Shown one piece after another: positions 25,427 through 34,357 of a DNA stretch of 37,485 nucleotides; the stretch's first letter is position 1, and every line of letters begins with the position of its first letter. The notes under the pieces were generated by a model. The model searched no databases. It was not told where the DNA came from and saw nothing but the letters and a program-made list of their open reading frames with translations. The stretch is from Asaia bogorensis (lineage in GTDB: Bacteria; Pseudomonadota; Alphaproteobacteria; Reyranellales; Reyranellaceae). Position numbers and translations under genes: made by a program. The stretch is from positions 1 through 37,485 of the forward strand of contig CAMDQJ010000034.1 in the NCBI GenBank assembly GCA_945905835.1, written 5' to 3'.

Positions 25427-27868
25427 ATGGGGCTTCCCGATCTGTTTGCACGCTGGTTCGAAAGTCGCGGCTGGAAGCCCCGGCCGCACCAGCTCGCGCT
25501 GATCGACCTCGCCGCCAGCAGCAAAAGCGCCCTGCTGATCGCACCAACCGGCGGCGGCAAGACGCTGGCGGGCTTCCTGCCCTCGCTGATCGAGCTCACC
25601 GAGCGGCGGCAAGCCGGCAAGGACCTTGCCCATGCCAAGGGCAAGGGGGAGTTGCACACACTCTACATCTCGCCGCTCAAGGCCCTGGCGACCGACATCC
25701 GCCGCAACCTCGAGACGCCGATCGCCGAGATGAAGCTGCCGGTGCGCGCCGAAAGCCGCACCGGCGACACGCCGCAAAGCCGTCGCCTGCGCCAGCGTGA
25801 ACGCCCGCCCGACCTGCTGCTGACGACGCCGGAGTCACTGGCGCTGCTGCTGAGCTATCCCGACGCCGCCAAGTTCTTCGAGAATTTACGCTGCGTCATC
25901 GTTGACGAGCTGCATGCGCTGGCCACCACCAAGCGCGGCCACCATCTGGCGCTTTGCCTGTCGCGGGTGGCGGCGCTGGCGCCGCAGGCCTGCTTCGTCG
26001 GCCTGTCGGCCACCGTCGCCGATCCGCCGGAACTCGCCGGGTTCCTGAGCCTGCGCGACGACAAGGTCGAGATCGTCCAGGGCGAACCAGGCGCGCCGCC
26101 GGTGGTGACCATCATCGATGCCCATGAGCGGCTACCGTGGGGTGGGCACATGGGCCGCCACGCCGTGCCCGAGATTTACAACATCATCCGCCAGCACAAG
26201 ACCTCGATCATTTTCGTCAACACCCGCGCCCAGGCCGAACTCGCCTTCGATGCGCTGTGGCGCATCAACGACGACAATCTGGCGATCGGCCTGCATAACG
26301 GGTCGCTGGCCGTCGAGCAGCGCCGCAAGGTTGAGGCGGCGATGTCCGCCGGTAAGCTGCGCGCCGTGGTCGCGACCTCCTCTCTCGACCTCGGCATCGA
26401 CTGGGGCAATGTCGACCTGGTGATCCAGATGGGGGCACCCAAGGGCGTCAGCCGCCTGATGCAACGCATCGGCCGCGCCAATCACCGGCTGGAGGAGCCC
26501 AGCCGCGCCATGATCGCGCCGGCCAACCGCTTCGAGGTGCTGGAATCGCTGGCCGCCGTCGAGGCCGTCGATGCGCGCGAACTCGACGGCGACCCGCAGG
26601 TGCCTGCCTGCCTCGACGTGCTGGCGCAGCATATCGTCGGCACCGCCTGTGCCCAGCCGATCGACCGCGAGGCGTTCTTTCATGAAGTCCGCCGCGCCCA
26701 GCCCTACCGCGACCTACCGAGGCAGGATTTCGACGACACCTTCGATTTCGTTGCCACCGGCGGCTATGCGCTGGCGGCCTACGACAAGTGGCACCGGCTG
26801 AAGCAGCTGCCCGATGGCCGCTGGATGCTGGCCTCGCCGCTGGTGGCGCGGCAGTTCCGCATGAATGTCGGCACCATCGTCGAGTTGCCGCTGTTGAAGG
26901 TCAAGTTGCGGCGCGGGCCGATCCTGGGCGAGGTCGAGGAGGCCTTCATCCAGGGGCTGGTACCGGGCGACACCTTTGTCTTCGCCGGCCGCATGCTGCG
27001 TTTCGAGGGTGTGAAGGAGCTGGCGGCACAATGCTCGCTGGCGACGGGCCGCGATCCCAAGGTGCCAGCCTATGGCGGCGGTCGCTTGCCGCTCTCGACA
27101 TTCCTCGCCGAGCGTGTGCGCGGCATCCTGCAGAATCCGTCGAGACATCCCAAGCTTCCGGCCGAGGTGCGCGAATGGCTGCGCATCCAGCGCATCCGCT
27201 CGAGTTTGCCGGCCAGTAATCGGCTGCTGATCGAGGGCTTTCCACGCGGCGGCAAGCAGTTCCTCGTGGCCTACTGCTTCGAGGGTCGCAACGCGCACCA
27301 GACGCTGGGCATGCTGCTGACGCGGCGCATGGAACGCATGGGTCTGCGACCGTTGGGATTCGTCGCCACCGACTACGTGCTCGGCATTTGGGGATTGCGG
27401 CCGGCCTCACCGAAGCAGCTCGACGAGCTGTTTGACGAGGACATGCTGGGCGACGATCTCGAGGCGTGGATGGACGAATCGACCATGCTGCGGCGCTCGT
27501 TTCGCAATGTCGCGGTGATTGCCGGCTTGATCGAGCGGCGCTTTCCCGGGGAGGAGAAATCGCGCCGACAGGTCACCTTCAGCTCCGACCTGATCTACGA
27601 CGCGCTGCGCAAGCACGAGCCCAATCACATCCTGCTGCGCGCCACCCGCCAGGACGCCGCCTGGCAGCTCGCCGACCTCAAGCGGCTGGGCGACCTGCTG
27701 CGACGCGCCAAGGGCCGTATCGACTACCGCCGCCTCGACCGCATCTCCCCACTCGCCGTGCCGGTATTGCTAGAGATCGGCAAGGAGCGCGTGCTCGATG
27801 GTACGGCAGAGGACGAACTGCTGGATATCGCGGCGCAGGATTTGATCGAGGAGGCGACACGCCTGTAG
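25427..27868 (+). CDS. Ligase-associated DEXH-box DNA helicase, Lhr-like
   Basis: Superfamily 2 helicase of 813 aa from ATG 25427. Walker A is PTGGGKT (40-46), the DEXH box is VDELHAL, motif III is LSATVADPPELAGFL, motif IV is in IIFVNTRAQAEL, and motif VI is MQRIGRANHRL. The C-terminal half has the Lhr winged-helix and barrel region. MGLPDLFARWFESRGW matches how the family begins, so the start is placed here; the frame is open back to 25382 and includes another ATG at 25397 that overlaps the divergent exonuclease start. No strong ribosome binding site is seen for either. It belongs functionally to the ligase/exonuclease pair. Confidence 0.93.
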   Translation: MGLPDLFARWFESRGWKPRPHQLALIDLAASSKSALLIAPTGGGKTLAGFLPSLIELTERRQAGKDLAHAKGKGELHTLYISPLKALATDIRRNLETPIAEMKLPVRAESRTGDTPQSRRLRQRERPPDLLLTTPESLALLLSYPDAAKFFENLRCVIVDELHALATTKRGHHLALCLSRVAALAPQACFVGLSATVADPPELAGFLSLRDDKVEIVQGEPGAPPVVTIIDAHERLPWGGHMGRHAVPEIYNIIRQHKTSIIFVNTRAQAELAFDALWRINDDNLAIGLHNGSLAVEQRRKVEAAMSAGKLRAVVATSSLDLGIDWGNVDLVIQMGAPKGVSRLMQRIGRANHRLEEPSRAMIAPANRFEVLESLAAVEAVDARELDGDPQVPACLDVLAQHIVGTACAQPIDREAFFHEVRRAQPYRDLPRQDFDDTFDFVATGGYALAAYDKWHRLKQLPDGRWMLASPLVARQFRMNVGTIVELPLLKVKLRRGPILGEVEEAFIQGLVPGDTFVFAGRMLRFEGVKELAAQCSLATGRDPKVPAYGGGRLPLSTFLAERVRGILQNPSRHPKLPAEVREWLRIQRIRSSLPASNRLLIEGFPRGGKQFLVAYCFEGRNAHQTLGMLLTRRMERMGLRPLGFVATDYVLGIWGLRPASPKQLDELFDEDMLGDDLEAWMDESTMLRRSFRNVAVIAGLIERRFPGEEKSRRQVTFSSDLIYDALRKHEPNHILLRATRQDAAWQLADLKRLGDLLRRAKGRIDYRRLDRISPLAVPVLLEIGKERVLDGTAEDELLDIAAQDLIEEATRL

Positions 27869-27896
27869 TCTCCCGGCCAAATCGGGGAAAAACGAC

Positions 27897-29027
27897 ATGG
27901 CGCATATCGAGGAAATTGCCGAAAGCCTGAGGCAGGCCGTGACGTCCGGCGACGTGCCGGGCGTGGTCGCCGCCGCCGCGACCGCCGATGGCGAGATCTT
28001 CGAAGAGGGCGCGGGCGTCCTGGCGGCCGACAGCGTCATCTGGATCGCTTCCATGACCAAGGCGATTACCGGCGCCGCCGCCATGCAGCTGGTCGAACGC
28101 GGCAAGCTTTCGCTCGATACGCCCGCCGGCGATGTCGTGCCGGAGATCGCGACCAAGCAGATCCTCGAGAGCATCGGCGCCGACGGCACGGTGAAGACGC
28201 GGCCGGCCAGGCGGCCGATCACGCTGCGCCACCTGCTCACCCATACCTCGGGCATGGGCTACGATACCTGGAACGCCGACATGTTCCGCTATGTCCAGGC
28301 CAAGGGCCCGTTCAAGCCCGCCTCGATGGCAGCGCTCGGCACGCCGTTGCTCGCCGAGCCGGGCGAGCGCTGGGAATACTCAATTTCGATCGATTGGGCG
28401 GGTCTGATGGTCGAGGCGGTGAGCGGCATGAAGCTCGACCGCTTCATGAAGGATAACCTGTTCGATCCGCTGGGCATGCCCGATACCGGCTTCACGATCA
28501 CGCCTGCGATGCGGCCGCGAAAGGCCGCTGTGCATGCCCGCAAGGACGGCAGCGGATTCACCGCCACCGACCACGAGCTGAACCAGGCCCCCGAGGTCTT
28601 CCAGGGCGGCGGCGCCCTTTACTCGACGATTGGCGACTACCTGAATTTCACCCGCATGATCCTGGGGGAGGGCGCGCTTAACGGGCAGCGCGTGCTGAAG
28701 CCGGAGACGGTGCGGCTGATGGGAAAGAACGCCATGGGCGATGTCTCGTGCCGGCCGCTCAAGACCCAGCTGCCCAACCGCAGCACCGACATGGACTTCG
28801 TCGACGGCATGAAGTGGGGCCTCACCTTCATGATCAACCCCACGGCCTTTCCCGGCCGGCGCGCCGCGAACAGCCTGACCTGGGGCGGGCTCGCCAACTC
28901 CTATTTCTGGATAGACCCTGTGAAGAAGGTCACCGGTGTGTGGGCGACGCAGCTCCTGCCGTTCTACGACGCGCGCGCGGTGGCACGATTCGAGGATTTT
29001 GAGCGCAGCGTTTACGCCGCACTCTGA
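27897..29027 (+). CDS. Serine hydrolase, class C beta-lactamase/esterase family
   Basis: Protein of 376 aa of the beta-lactamase-related family that includes EstB-type esterases and D-aminopeptidases. The nucleophile motif S-x-x-K is SMTK with S52 and K55. The Tyr motif is Y-S-I in WEYSISIDWAG, where true lactamases have Y-x-N, and the third motif is in WGGLANSYFWIDP instead of K-T-G. These changes favour an esterase or peptidase. There is no signal peptide, so it should be cytoplasmic, unlike beta-lactamases. ATG 27897 has GGGGAAAA upstream and lies 28 bp from the helicase stop, a place where the repair cassette often has the PdeM phosphoesterase. The stop abuts that of the convergent small gene. 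Confidence 0.87.
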   Translation: MAHIEEIAESLRQAVTSGDVPGVVAAAATADGEIFEEGAGVLAADSVIWIASMTKAITGAAAMQLVERGKLSLDTPAGDVVPEIATKQILESIGADGTVKTRPARRPITLRHLLTHTSGMGYDTWNADMFRYVQAKGPFKPASMAALGTPLLAEPGERWEYSISIDWAGLMVEAVSGMKLDRFMKDNLFDPLGMPDTGFTITPAMRPRKAAVHARKDGSGFTATDHELNQAPEVFQGGGALYSTIGDYLNFTRMILGEGALNGQRVLKPETVRLMGKNAMGDVSCRPLKTQLPNRSTDMDFVDGMKWGLTFMINPTAFPGRRAANSLTWGGLANSYFWIDPVKKVTGVWATQLLPFYDARAVARFEDFERSVYAAL

Positions 29028-29399
29028 TCAGCGCTCGGCGAGTCGGCGGTATTTCACTTCGAGGCGCGCCAGGACAGCGAGGTTGCGCGTGGCCTCGGCG
29101 CCCGCCCAGCGGCGGTTGACGGCAGCGGCCTCGCGGATGCGCTCCAGCGTGCGACGGTAGGTTCCGGCCCAGGTTGCGGCATCGTCGGGCTGCACGCCTT
29201 CGCGTGTTGCTCGGTCGAGCGTGGTGTCAACGTTGATCATGCGGCAGGTGTAGCCGTAGGCGGCCAACCGCTGCTCGGACGAGGCGATCCAGCTTTCGAG
29301 CGTGCTCGGCACGTAACGCGGGCAATCCTCCAGCGCCTGGGCACTGGCCGGCGCGGCCAGGAGCAACAGGGCTGCGGGGAAAAGCAAAAACGTACGCAA
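29028..29399 (-). CDS. Small secreted protein of unknown function, last gene of the SOS mutagenesis operon
   Basis: I do not recognise this 123-aa protein. Residues 1-20 are a Sec signal peptide (LLFPAALLLLAAPASAQA). The mature part is mostly helical, rich in Arg, Ala and Glu, and has two cysteines, C26 and C52, that could form one disulfide. Its frame opens at TTG 29399; a CTG six codons earlier is possible, and no ATG fits. GAGG lies 12 bases before the TTG, overlapping the end of dnaE2. The gap to the dnaE2 stop is 13 bp, so it should be on the imuA-imuB-dnaE2 transcript and respond to DNA damage. Nothing visible suggests an enzyme; it could be a periplasmic helical-bundle protein. Confidence 0.68.
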   Translation of the reverse strand: MRTFLLFPAALLLLAAPASAQALEDCPRYVPSTLESWIASSEQRLAAYGYTCRMINVDTTLDRATREGVQPDDAATWAGTYRRTLERIREAAAVNRRWAGAEATRNLAVLARLEVKYRRLAER

Positions 29400-29413
29400 A
29401 GCGGGCAGCGACC

Positions 29414-32400
29414 TCAGTAGAAGTCGCGACTATGGATCTTGATCTGCGGCCGGTCGAGGACGATGCGACCGCGGTCGTAGGCAGGCTTGGCAGGGCTGCC
29501 CTTGCTGGCGCGATGGCGCGTGGCATTTGCTTCCGGCACGGCGACACGGCGGTCGCCGGGATCCGTGCGAACCTCGTCGCCGCGGCCTGCCGTCAGTTTG
29601 AATTCCTGGGTTTCGGCGATGCGGTCGAGATGCGCCGACCAGTCCCACAGCTTCTCGGCCACGACATGGATCACGATGCCCTCTCGCTGCACCCGGCCGG
29701 TGACCCCCAGCAGGCGCGAGCCCATGACGGTGCGGCGGTTGGCCTCGAAGACCTTGGGCCAGACCACGAGATTGGAAATGCCAGCCTCATCCTCGATCGT
29801 GACGAACACCACGCCCGAGGCAGTGCCCGGCCGCTGGCGTACCAGCACCAGTCCAGCCAGAGTGACCAAATCGTCGTTCTTGGCGTTCTTAAGCACTTCG
29901 GTGGAAGTCACGCCGGCCTCGGTCAGAGCGGCGCGCAGTAGAGCCATCGGATGGGAGCGCAACGACAGCGAGATCGCTCCATAGTCGTCGACTACCTGCT
30001 CGCCCAGCGTAAGGGCCGGCAGGCAGACCGCCGGTTCGGGATCGCGTGCATCGAGCAAGGGCAGTTTCGCGTCGGATAGTCCGCGCACAGCCCAGAGAAC
30101 GTCGCGCCGCGTGAGACCCATCGAGGCAAAGGCGTCGGCACGGGCCAGTGCCAGAATCTGGCGCCGCGTGAGACCGCTGCGCCGCCACAGATCGACCGGG
30201 TCGCGATAGGGTGTGGTACGTCGCTCGACCAGGCGATCCATATCGTCTTCTGCAAGTCCGGAGACTTGGCGGAAGCCAAGACGAAGCGCGCAGCGATTGC
30301 CCAGGGTCGGTGTCTCCAGCGTGCAATCCCATTCGCTTGCGTTGATGTCGGGCGGCCGCACTTCGACGTTATGCTCACGTGCATCGCGTACGAGTTGCGC
30401 CGGTGCGTAGAAGCCCATGGGCTGGGAGTTGAGGATCGCGGCGGCGAAAACGTCGGGGTAGTACCATTTCATCCAGGAGGAGACGTAGACCAGCAGGGCG
30501 AAACTCGCGGCATGGCTTTCCGGAAACCCATATTCGCCGAATCCCTCGATCTGCTTGAAGCAACGTTCGGCGAATTCCTTCTTATATTCGTTGCCCATCA
30601 TGCCCTTGATGAAATCCTCCTTGAGCGTGCCGATAGTGCCGGCATGGCGGAACGTCGCCATGGCGCGGCGCAGTTCGTCGGCCTTGGCTGGAGAGAATTT
30701 CGCCGCGACCATGGCGATCTGCATCGCCTGCTCCTGGAACAGCGGTACGCCCATCGTCCGGTTCAGCACCTTTTCGAGTTCCTGCTTGGGGTACTCGATC
30801 TTTTCCAGCCCATCGCGGCGGCGCAGATAAGGATGCACCATGCCACCCTGGATGGGACCGGGCCGCACGATCGCGACCTCAATTACCAGATCGTAAAACT
30901 TCCTCGGCTTCAGTCGCGGTAGCATCGACATCTGTGCCCGGCTTTCGACCTGGAACACGCCGATCGAGTCGGCCTTGCACAGCATCTCGTAGACTTCGGG
31001 ATCGTCGGGCTTCATGGCGAGCGTGAGGCGGTGGCCGTAGTGCTTCTCGAGCAGATCGAAGCCCTTGCGCAAGCAGGTCAGCATGCCGAGCGCCAGGACG
31101 TCGATCTTGAGGATGCCAAGCGCGTCGAGATCGTCCTTGTCCCATTCGACGACGGTGCGGTCTTTCATCGCCGCGTTCTGGATCGGCACCAGTTCGTCGA
31201 GGCGGTCAGCGGTCAGCACGAAACCACCAACATGCTGCGAGAGGTGGCGTGGAAAGCCGTAGAGCGTGGCGCCCAGTTCCAGCGCCAGGGATAGCCGGGA
31301 GTCGGCAGGATCGAGGCCTGCTTCGCGCACGTGCTTTATGTTGATGCCACTTGAGCCCGAACCCCAGACCGTGTCGGCCAGCACGCCCACCGTGTCGGAC
31401 GAGAGACCGAGCGCCTTGCCGACCTCGTGGATGGCGCTGCGACTCCGGTAGGAGATCACCGTGGCGGCAAGTGCTGCACGCCGCCGGCCCCAGCGATTGT
31501 AGATCCACTGAATGATTTCCTCGCGGCGCTCATGCTCGAAATCGACATCGATGTCGGGAGGCTCATCGCGCGCATTGGAGATGAAGCGCTCGAACAGCAG
31601 CTCGATTTCGTCCGGGTTCACCTCGGTGATCCCGAGGCAATAGCAGACGGCGGAATTGGCGGCCGAACCGCGTCCCTGGCAGAGGATATCGAGGGAGCGC
31701 GCCTTTTCCACGATCTCATGGACGGTGAGGAAGTAGGGAGCGATCTTCTTCTGGGCGATCAGCGCGAATTCATGCTGGATGGCTTTCGTTACTTTCCCGG
31801 GGATCTTCTCGGGATATCGCCGGGTAGCGCCCTCCCAGGTGAGTCGGACGAGCTTTTCCTGCGGGCTTTCGCCCCCTTCATGCTCGACCGGGTACTGGTA
31901 CTTGAGCTGATCCAGCGTGAAAGAACAGCGCTCGACAATTTCCTGGGTGCGTTGAATGGCGCGGGGATGGCGATGGAACAGGCGCGCCATCTCCTGCGGT
32001 TCCTTGAGATGGCGATCGGCATTGGCGAATCGGCGGAAACCCAACTCGTCGACGGTGCAACCAAGCCGGATCGCGGTCAGCACATCCTGCAGCGCACGCC
32101 GTTCGGGTACGTGATAGTGCACATCGTTGGTGGCTACGAAGCCGACACGCATTTCGGCGGCGAGATTGTCGAGATAGGCGAGGCGCCGCGCATCGTCACC
32201 GCGGAACAGCATGCTGCCGGCGAGATAGCAGCGATCCCCGAACAGGTGCGCGAGTTTGCGCAAGCGGTCGCGGAAGGCCGGGTCGTCGACCTTGCGCGGC
32301 GGCAGAGCGATGGCGAGAAGGCCTTTGGCATGATCGACGATCTGGTCGAAGGTGAGATCGCACTCACCTTTCGCGGCGTCTTTATTGCCCAGCGTGAGGA

Positions 32401-32671
32401 GGCGGGAGAGCCGTTTGTAGGCTTCAAGATCGGTCGGATAGACGATCAGCGAATAACCATCGCGTGTTTCCAGACGCGCGCCGACCAGCAGCTTCAGGCC
32501 GACCTTTTTTGCCTCGACATAGGCGCGCACCACGCCGGCAAGCGAATTGCGGTCGGCGATGCCGATAGCGCTATGGCCGAGGCGGGCCGCCTCCAGAACC
32601 AGCTCGCCCGGATGCGAGCCGCTGCGCAGGAAGCTGTAGTTGGTTGTGATCTGGAGTTCGGTGTAGTCCAT
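29414..32671 (-). CDS. dnaE2: Error-prone DNA polymerase DnaE2 (ImuC)
   Basis: C-family DNA polymerase of 1085 aa used for mutagenic lesion bypass. The palm motif PDIDVDFEH (372-380) gives D373 and D375, and D524 in ILKIDVLALG is the third catalytic Asp. The helix-hairpin-helix region and an OB-fold (VFVTIEDEAGISNLVVW) follow, and the protein ends in HSRDFY as DnaE2 proteins do. The N-terminal PHP domain starts TTNYSFLRSGSHPGEL. The length is right for DnaE2 and shorter than replicative DnaE. ATG 32671 lies six bases after the imuB stop. It depends on ImuA and ImuB in known systems. No beta-clamp motif was searched for. Confidence 0.97.
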   Translation of the reverse strand: MDYTELQITTNYSFLRSGSHPGELVLEAARLGHSAIGIADRNSLAGVVRAYVEAKKVGLKLLVGARLETRDGYSLIVYPTDLEAYKRLSRLLTLGNKDAAKGECDLTFDQIVDHAKGLLAIALPPRKVDDPAFRDRLRKLAHLFGDRCYLAGSMLFRGDDARRLAYLDNLAAEMRVGFVATNDVHYHVPERRALQDVLTAIRLGCTVDELGFRRFANADRHLKEPQEMARLFHRHPRAIQRTQEIVERCSFTLDQLKYQYPVEHEGGESPQEKLVRLTWEGATRRYPEKIPGKVTKAIQHEFALIAQKKIAPYFLTVHEIVEKARSLDILCQGRGSAANSAVCYCLGITEVNPDEIELLFERFISNARDEPPDIDVDFEHERREEIIQWIYNRWGRRRAALAATVISYRSRSAIHEVGKALGLSSDTVGVLADTVWGSGSSGINIKHVREAGLDPADSRLSLALELGATLYGFPRHLSQHVGGFVLTADRLDELVPIQNAAMKDRTVVEWDKDDLDALGILKIDVLALGMLTCLRKGFDLLEKHYGHRLTLAMKPDDPEVYEMLCKADSIGVFQVESRAQMSMLPRLKPRKFYDLVIEVAIVRPGPIQGGMVHPYLRRRDGLEKIEYPKQELEKVLNRTMGVPLFQEQAMQIAMVAAKFSPAKADELRRAMATFRHAGTIGTLKEDFIKGMMGNEYKKEFAERCFKQIEGFGEYGFPESHAASFALLVYVSSWMKWYYPDVFAAAILNSQPMGFYAPAQLVRDAREHNVEVRPPDINASEWDCTLETPTLGNRCALRLGFRQVSGLAEDDMDRLVERRTTPYRDPVDLWRRSGLTRRQILALARADAFASMGLTRRDVLWAVRGLSDAKLPLLDARDPEPAVCLPALTLGEQVVDDYGAISLSLRSHPMALLRAALTEAGVTSTEVLKNAKNDDLVTLAGLVLVRQRPGTASGVVFVTIEDEAGISNLVVWPKVFEANRRTVMGSRLLGVTGRVQREGIVIHVVAEKLWDWSAHLDRIAETQEFKLTAGRGDEVRTDPGDRRVAVPEANATRHRASKGSPAKPAYDRGRIVLDRPQIKIHSRDFY

Positions 32672-32677
32672 GCCCGT

Positions 32678-34357
32678 TCACGCGCAAAACCCGTGCAGGA
32701 ACCACTTGGTCGAACCGCCACCTGCCACGGCATTGTGCGTGCCGTCGCGGAACAGCCAGAAGCGGCCGCCATCGTCGTCCTCGACGCGGTAATAGTCGCG
32801 CGCCGGAGGCGTGGTGTTGGCCATGACGTGGCCGCCGGCAGGGCGCGGCTGCCACCATTCGTTGGTCACGCGTTCAGGTCCCTGGGCACGCACGATGCGG
32901 TAGGCGTGCCGCCGCCAATGGAAGATCGCCGGCGGATCGTCGGGCATCAGCGCCGTGACATTGACCGGCTCGGGTCGTTGCAGAAGCCGCGTCGGCCGCG
33001 CGCCCTTTATCGCGGTCACACGCGCCCAGGCACCAGCCACTGCGGGCTTGGCGGTGACGGCGGCGGTGACCTGCACGCGCTCGGGCAGGTGGCTGTCGCG
33101 CGGCAGCAGGCGCACGACGTTTTCCGCACCCAGCCGCGTCGCCAGCCGGTCGGCGAGGTCGATGGTGCTGTCTTCCTCTGCCAGTTCGAACGCGGCGGTG
33201 CGCTCTGTTTCGGGCAGCACGTCCTGCGTGCCGCTCCAGGCCTCGACCTCGGGCGCCGACAGGATCATCAGCTCGACGCCGAAGCCGGGGTCGAGTTCGC
33301 CCAGCTTCTCCTCGAAAAGCTTCATCAGCTTGGGGTTGTCGCGGTTGGGCCGGCTGGTGCCGATGGCGGTGCGATCGACCGAGCCGTCGACGCGGAACAG
33401 CGCGATCTCCAGCCGGCGCGCGCCCATGCCGGCCTGTTCGAACTGCCGGCAGAGGGCGGAGAGCAAACGGCTGGTCGCGGCGGCGATATCCTCGGATCGG
33501 CCGATCGGCTCGGCGAAGGCGAGACGCGTGCGGAAGGCGGGGGCGGGGCGGCGCGGCTCGATGGTCTCCCTGCCGGCGCCCAGGGCCTGGTCGAGGCGCT
33601 GGAGCGGCTGGTCGCCGAAACGCCGCGCAAGCGGCGCGCGCGGCAGGGAGTAGAGATCGCCGATGCGGCGGAGCCCGAGCTTCAGGAAGGTTTCCAGGAT
33701 CGGCGCGTCGAGGCGCAGGCCTTCGACCGGCAGCGTCGCCAGGGCGGTGCGCTGGCCGTTGCCGGGACAATAGAGATCGGCCTGGCGCTCGGCGTAGCGC
33801 GCCAGCGCCCAGGCGGCGCCCGCGGTGTCGGCCATGGCGGCGCGGCAGGAGAAGTCGTGGCGCGTCAGCCGCTCGACCAGGTCGGTCAGCAGGGCGCGCT
33901 CGCCTTTCTCGCCTTCGCCGAACAGATGGGCGCAGCCGGTGACGTCGAGCAGCAGGCCGGCATCGCCGCCAAAGCCGCCGGCGCTGCAGGCTTCGATGTT
34001 CTCCTCGGCGATGGCCGCGCCCAGCGGATCGATCGCCACCCAGGGCGTGTAGCGGTCGCACCAATTGGCAATGGTCTCTAGCAGGCGGCGGTCGGCGGCG
34101 GGCTCGCCCGGCGTGGTCAGCAGGTTGGGGATCAGCGTGCGCGCGTCGGCCAACCGCATGTTCGTACGCAGGCCGGCGGCGCGGGCATGCGCGTTGAGGG
34201 CGGCGAGGCGGGGGCAGCTTTCGCGCCAGACGGTCGTCGCGGCAGCCCTAGCCGACCAATCTCGATGCGAAGGGGCGTGTGGCGTCGGACTCTGTCCAGC
34301 CCGCGCCAGCCGGTCCGTGGAGAGCTTCGGGAACCACAGAGAGACCATGCGTTTCAT
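32678..34357 (-). CDS. imuB: ImuB, catalytically inactive Y-family polymerase-like protein
   Basis: Hub protein of 559 aa that links DnaE2, ImuA and the sliding clamp. The N-terminus MKRMVSLWFPKLSTDRLAR stands where active Y-family polymerases have the metal-binding D-x-D; here it is gone, as expected for ImuB. GLLLDVTGCAHLFGGE-like segments (around residue 140) and the DDDGGRFWLFRDG and KWFLHGFCA end are family-typical. ATG 34357 is used; ATG 34348 three codons later is also possible. The first 110 bases overlap imuA, which is a long overlap. The frame continues well upstream but only as an antiphase reading of imuA. The dnaE2 start follows seven bases after its stop codon begins. Confidence 0.92.
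   Translation of the reverse strand: MKRMVSLWFPKLSTDRLARAGQSPTPHAPSHRDWSARAAATTVWRESCPRLAALNAHARAAGLRTNMRLADARTLIPNLLTTPGEPAADRRLLETIANWCDRYTPWVAIDPLGAAIAEENIEACSAGGFGGDAGLLLDVTGCAHLFGEGEKGERALLTDLVERLTRHDFSCRAAMADTAGAAWALARYAERQADLYCPGNGQRTALATLPVEGLRLDAPILETFLKLGLRRIGDLYSLPRAPLARRFGDQPLQRLDQALGAGRETIEPRRPAPAFRTRLAFAEPIGRSEDIAAATSRLLSALCRQFEQAGMGARRLEIALFRVDGSVDRTAIGTSRPNRDNPKLMKLFEEKLGELDPGFGVELMILSAPEVEAWSGTQDVLPETERTAAFELAEEDSTIDLADRLATRLGAENVVRLLPRDSHLPERVQVTAAVTAKPAVAGAWARVTAIKGARPTRLLQRPEPVNVTALMPDDPPAIFHWRRHAYRIVRAQGPERVTNEWWQPRPAGGHVMANTTPPARDYYRVEDDDGGRFWLFRDGTHNAVAGGGSTKWFLHGFCA

Noticed and set aside
31427-34081. An 884-codon open frame on the plus strand
   Set aside because: It runs antisense to dnaE2 and imuB, whose motifs are unmistakable, and shows low-complexity composition with no domain.
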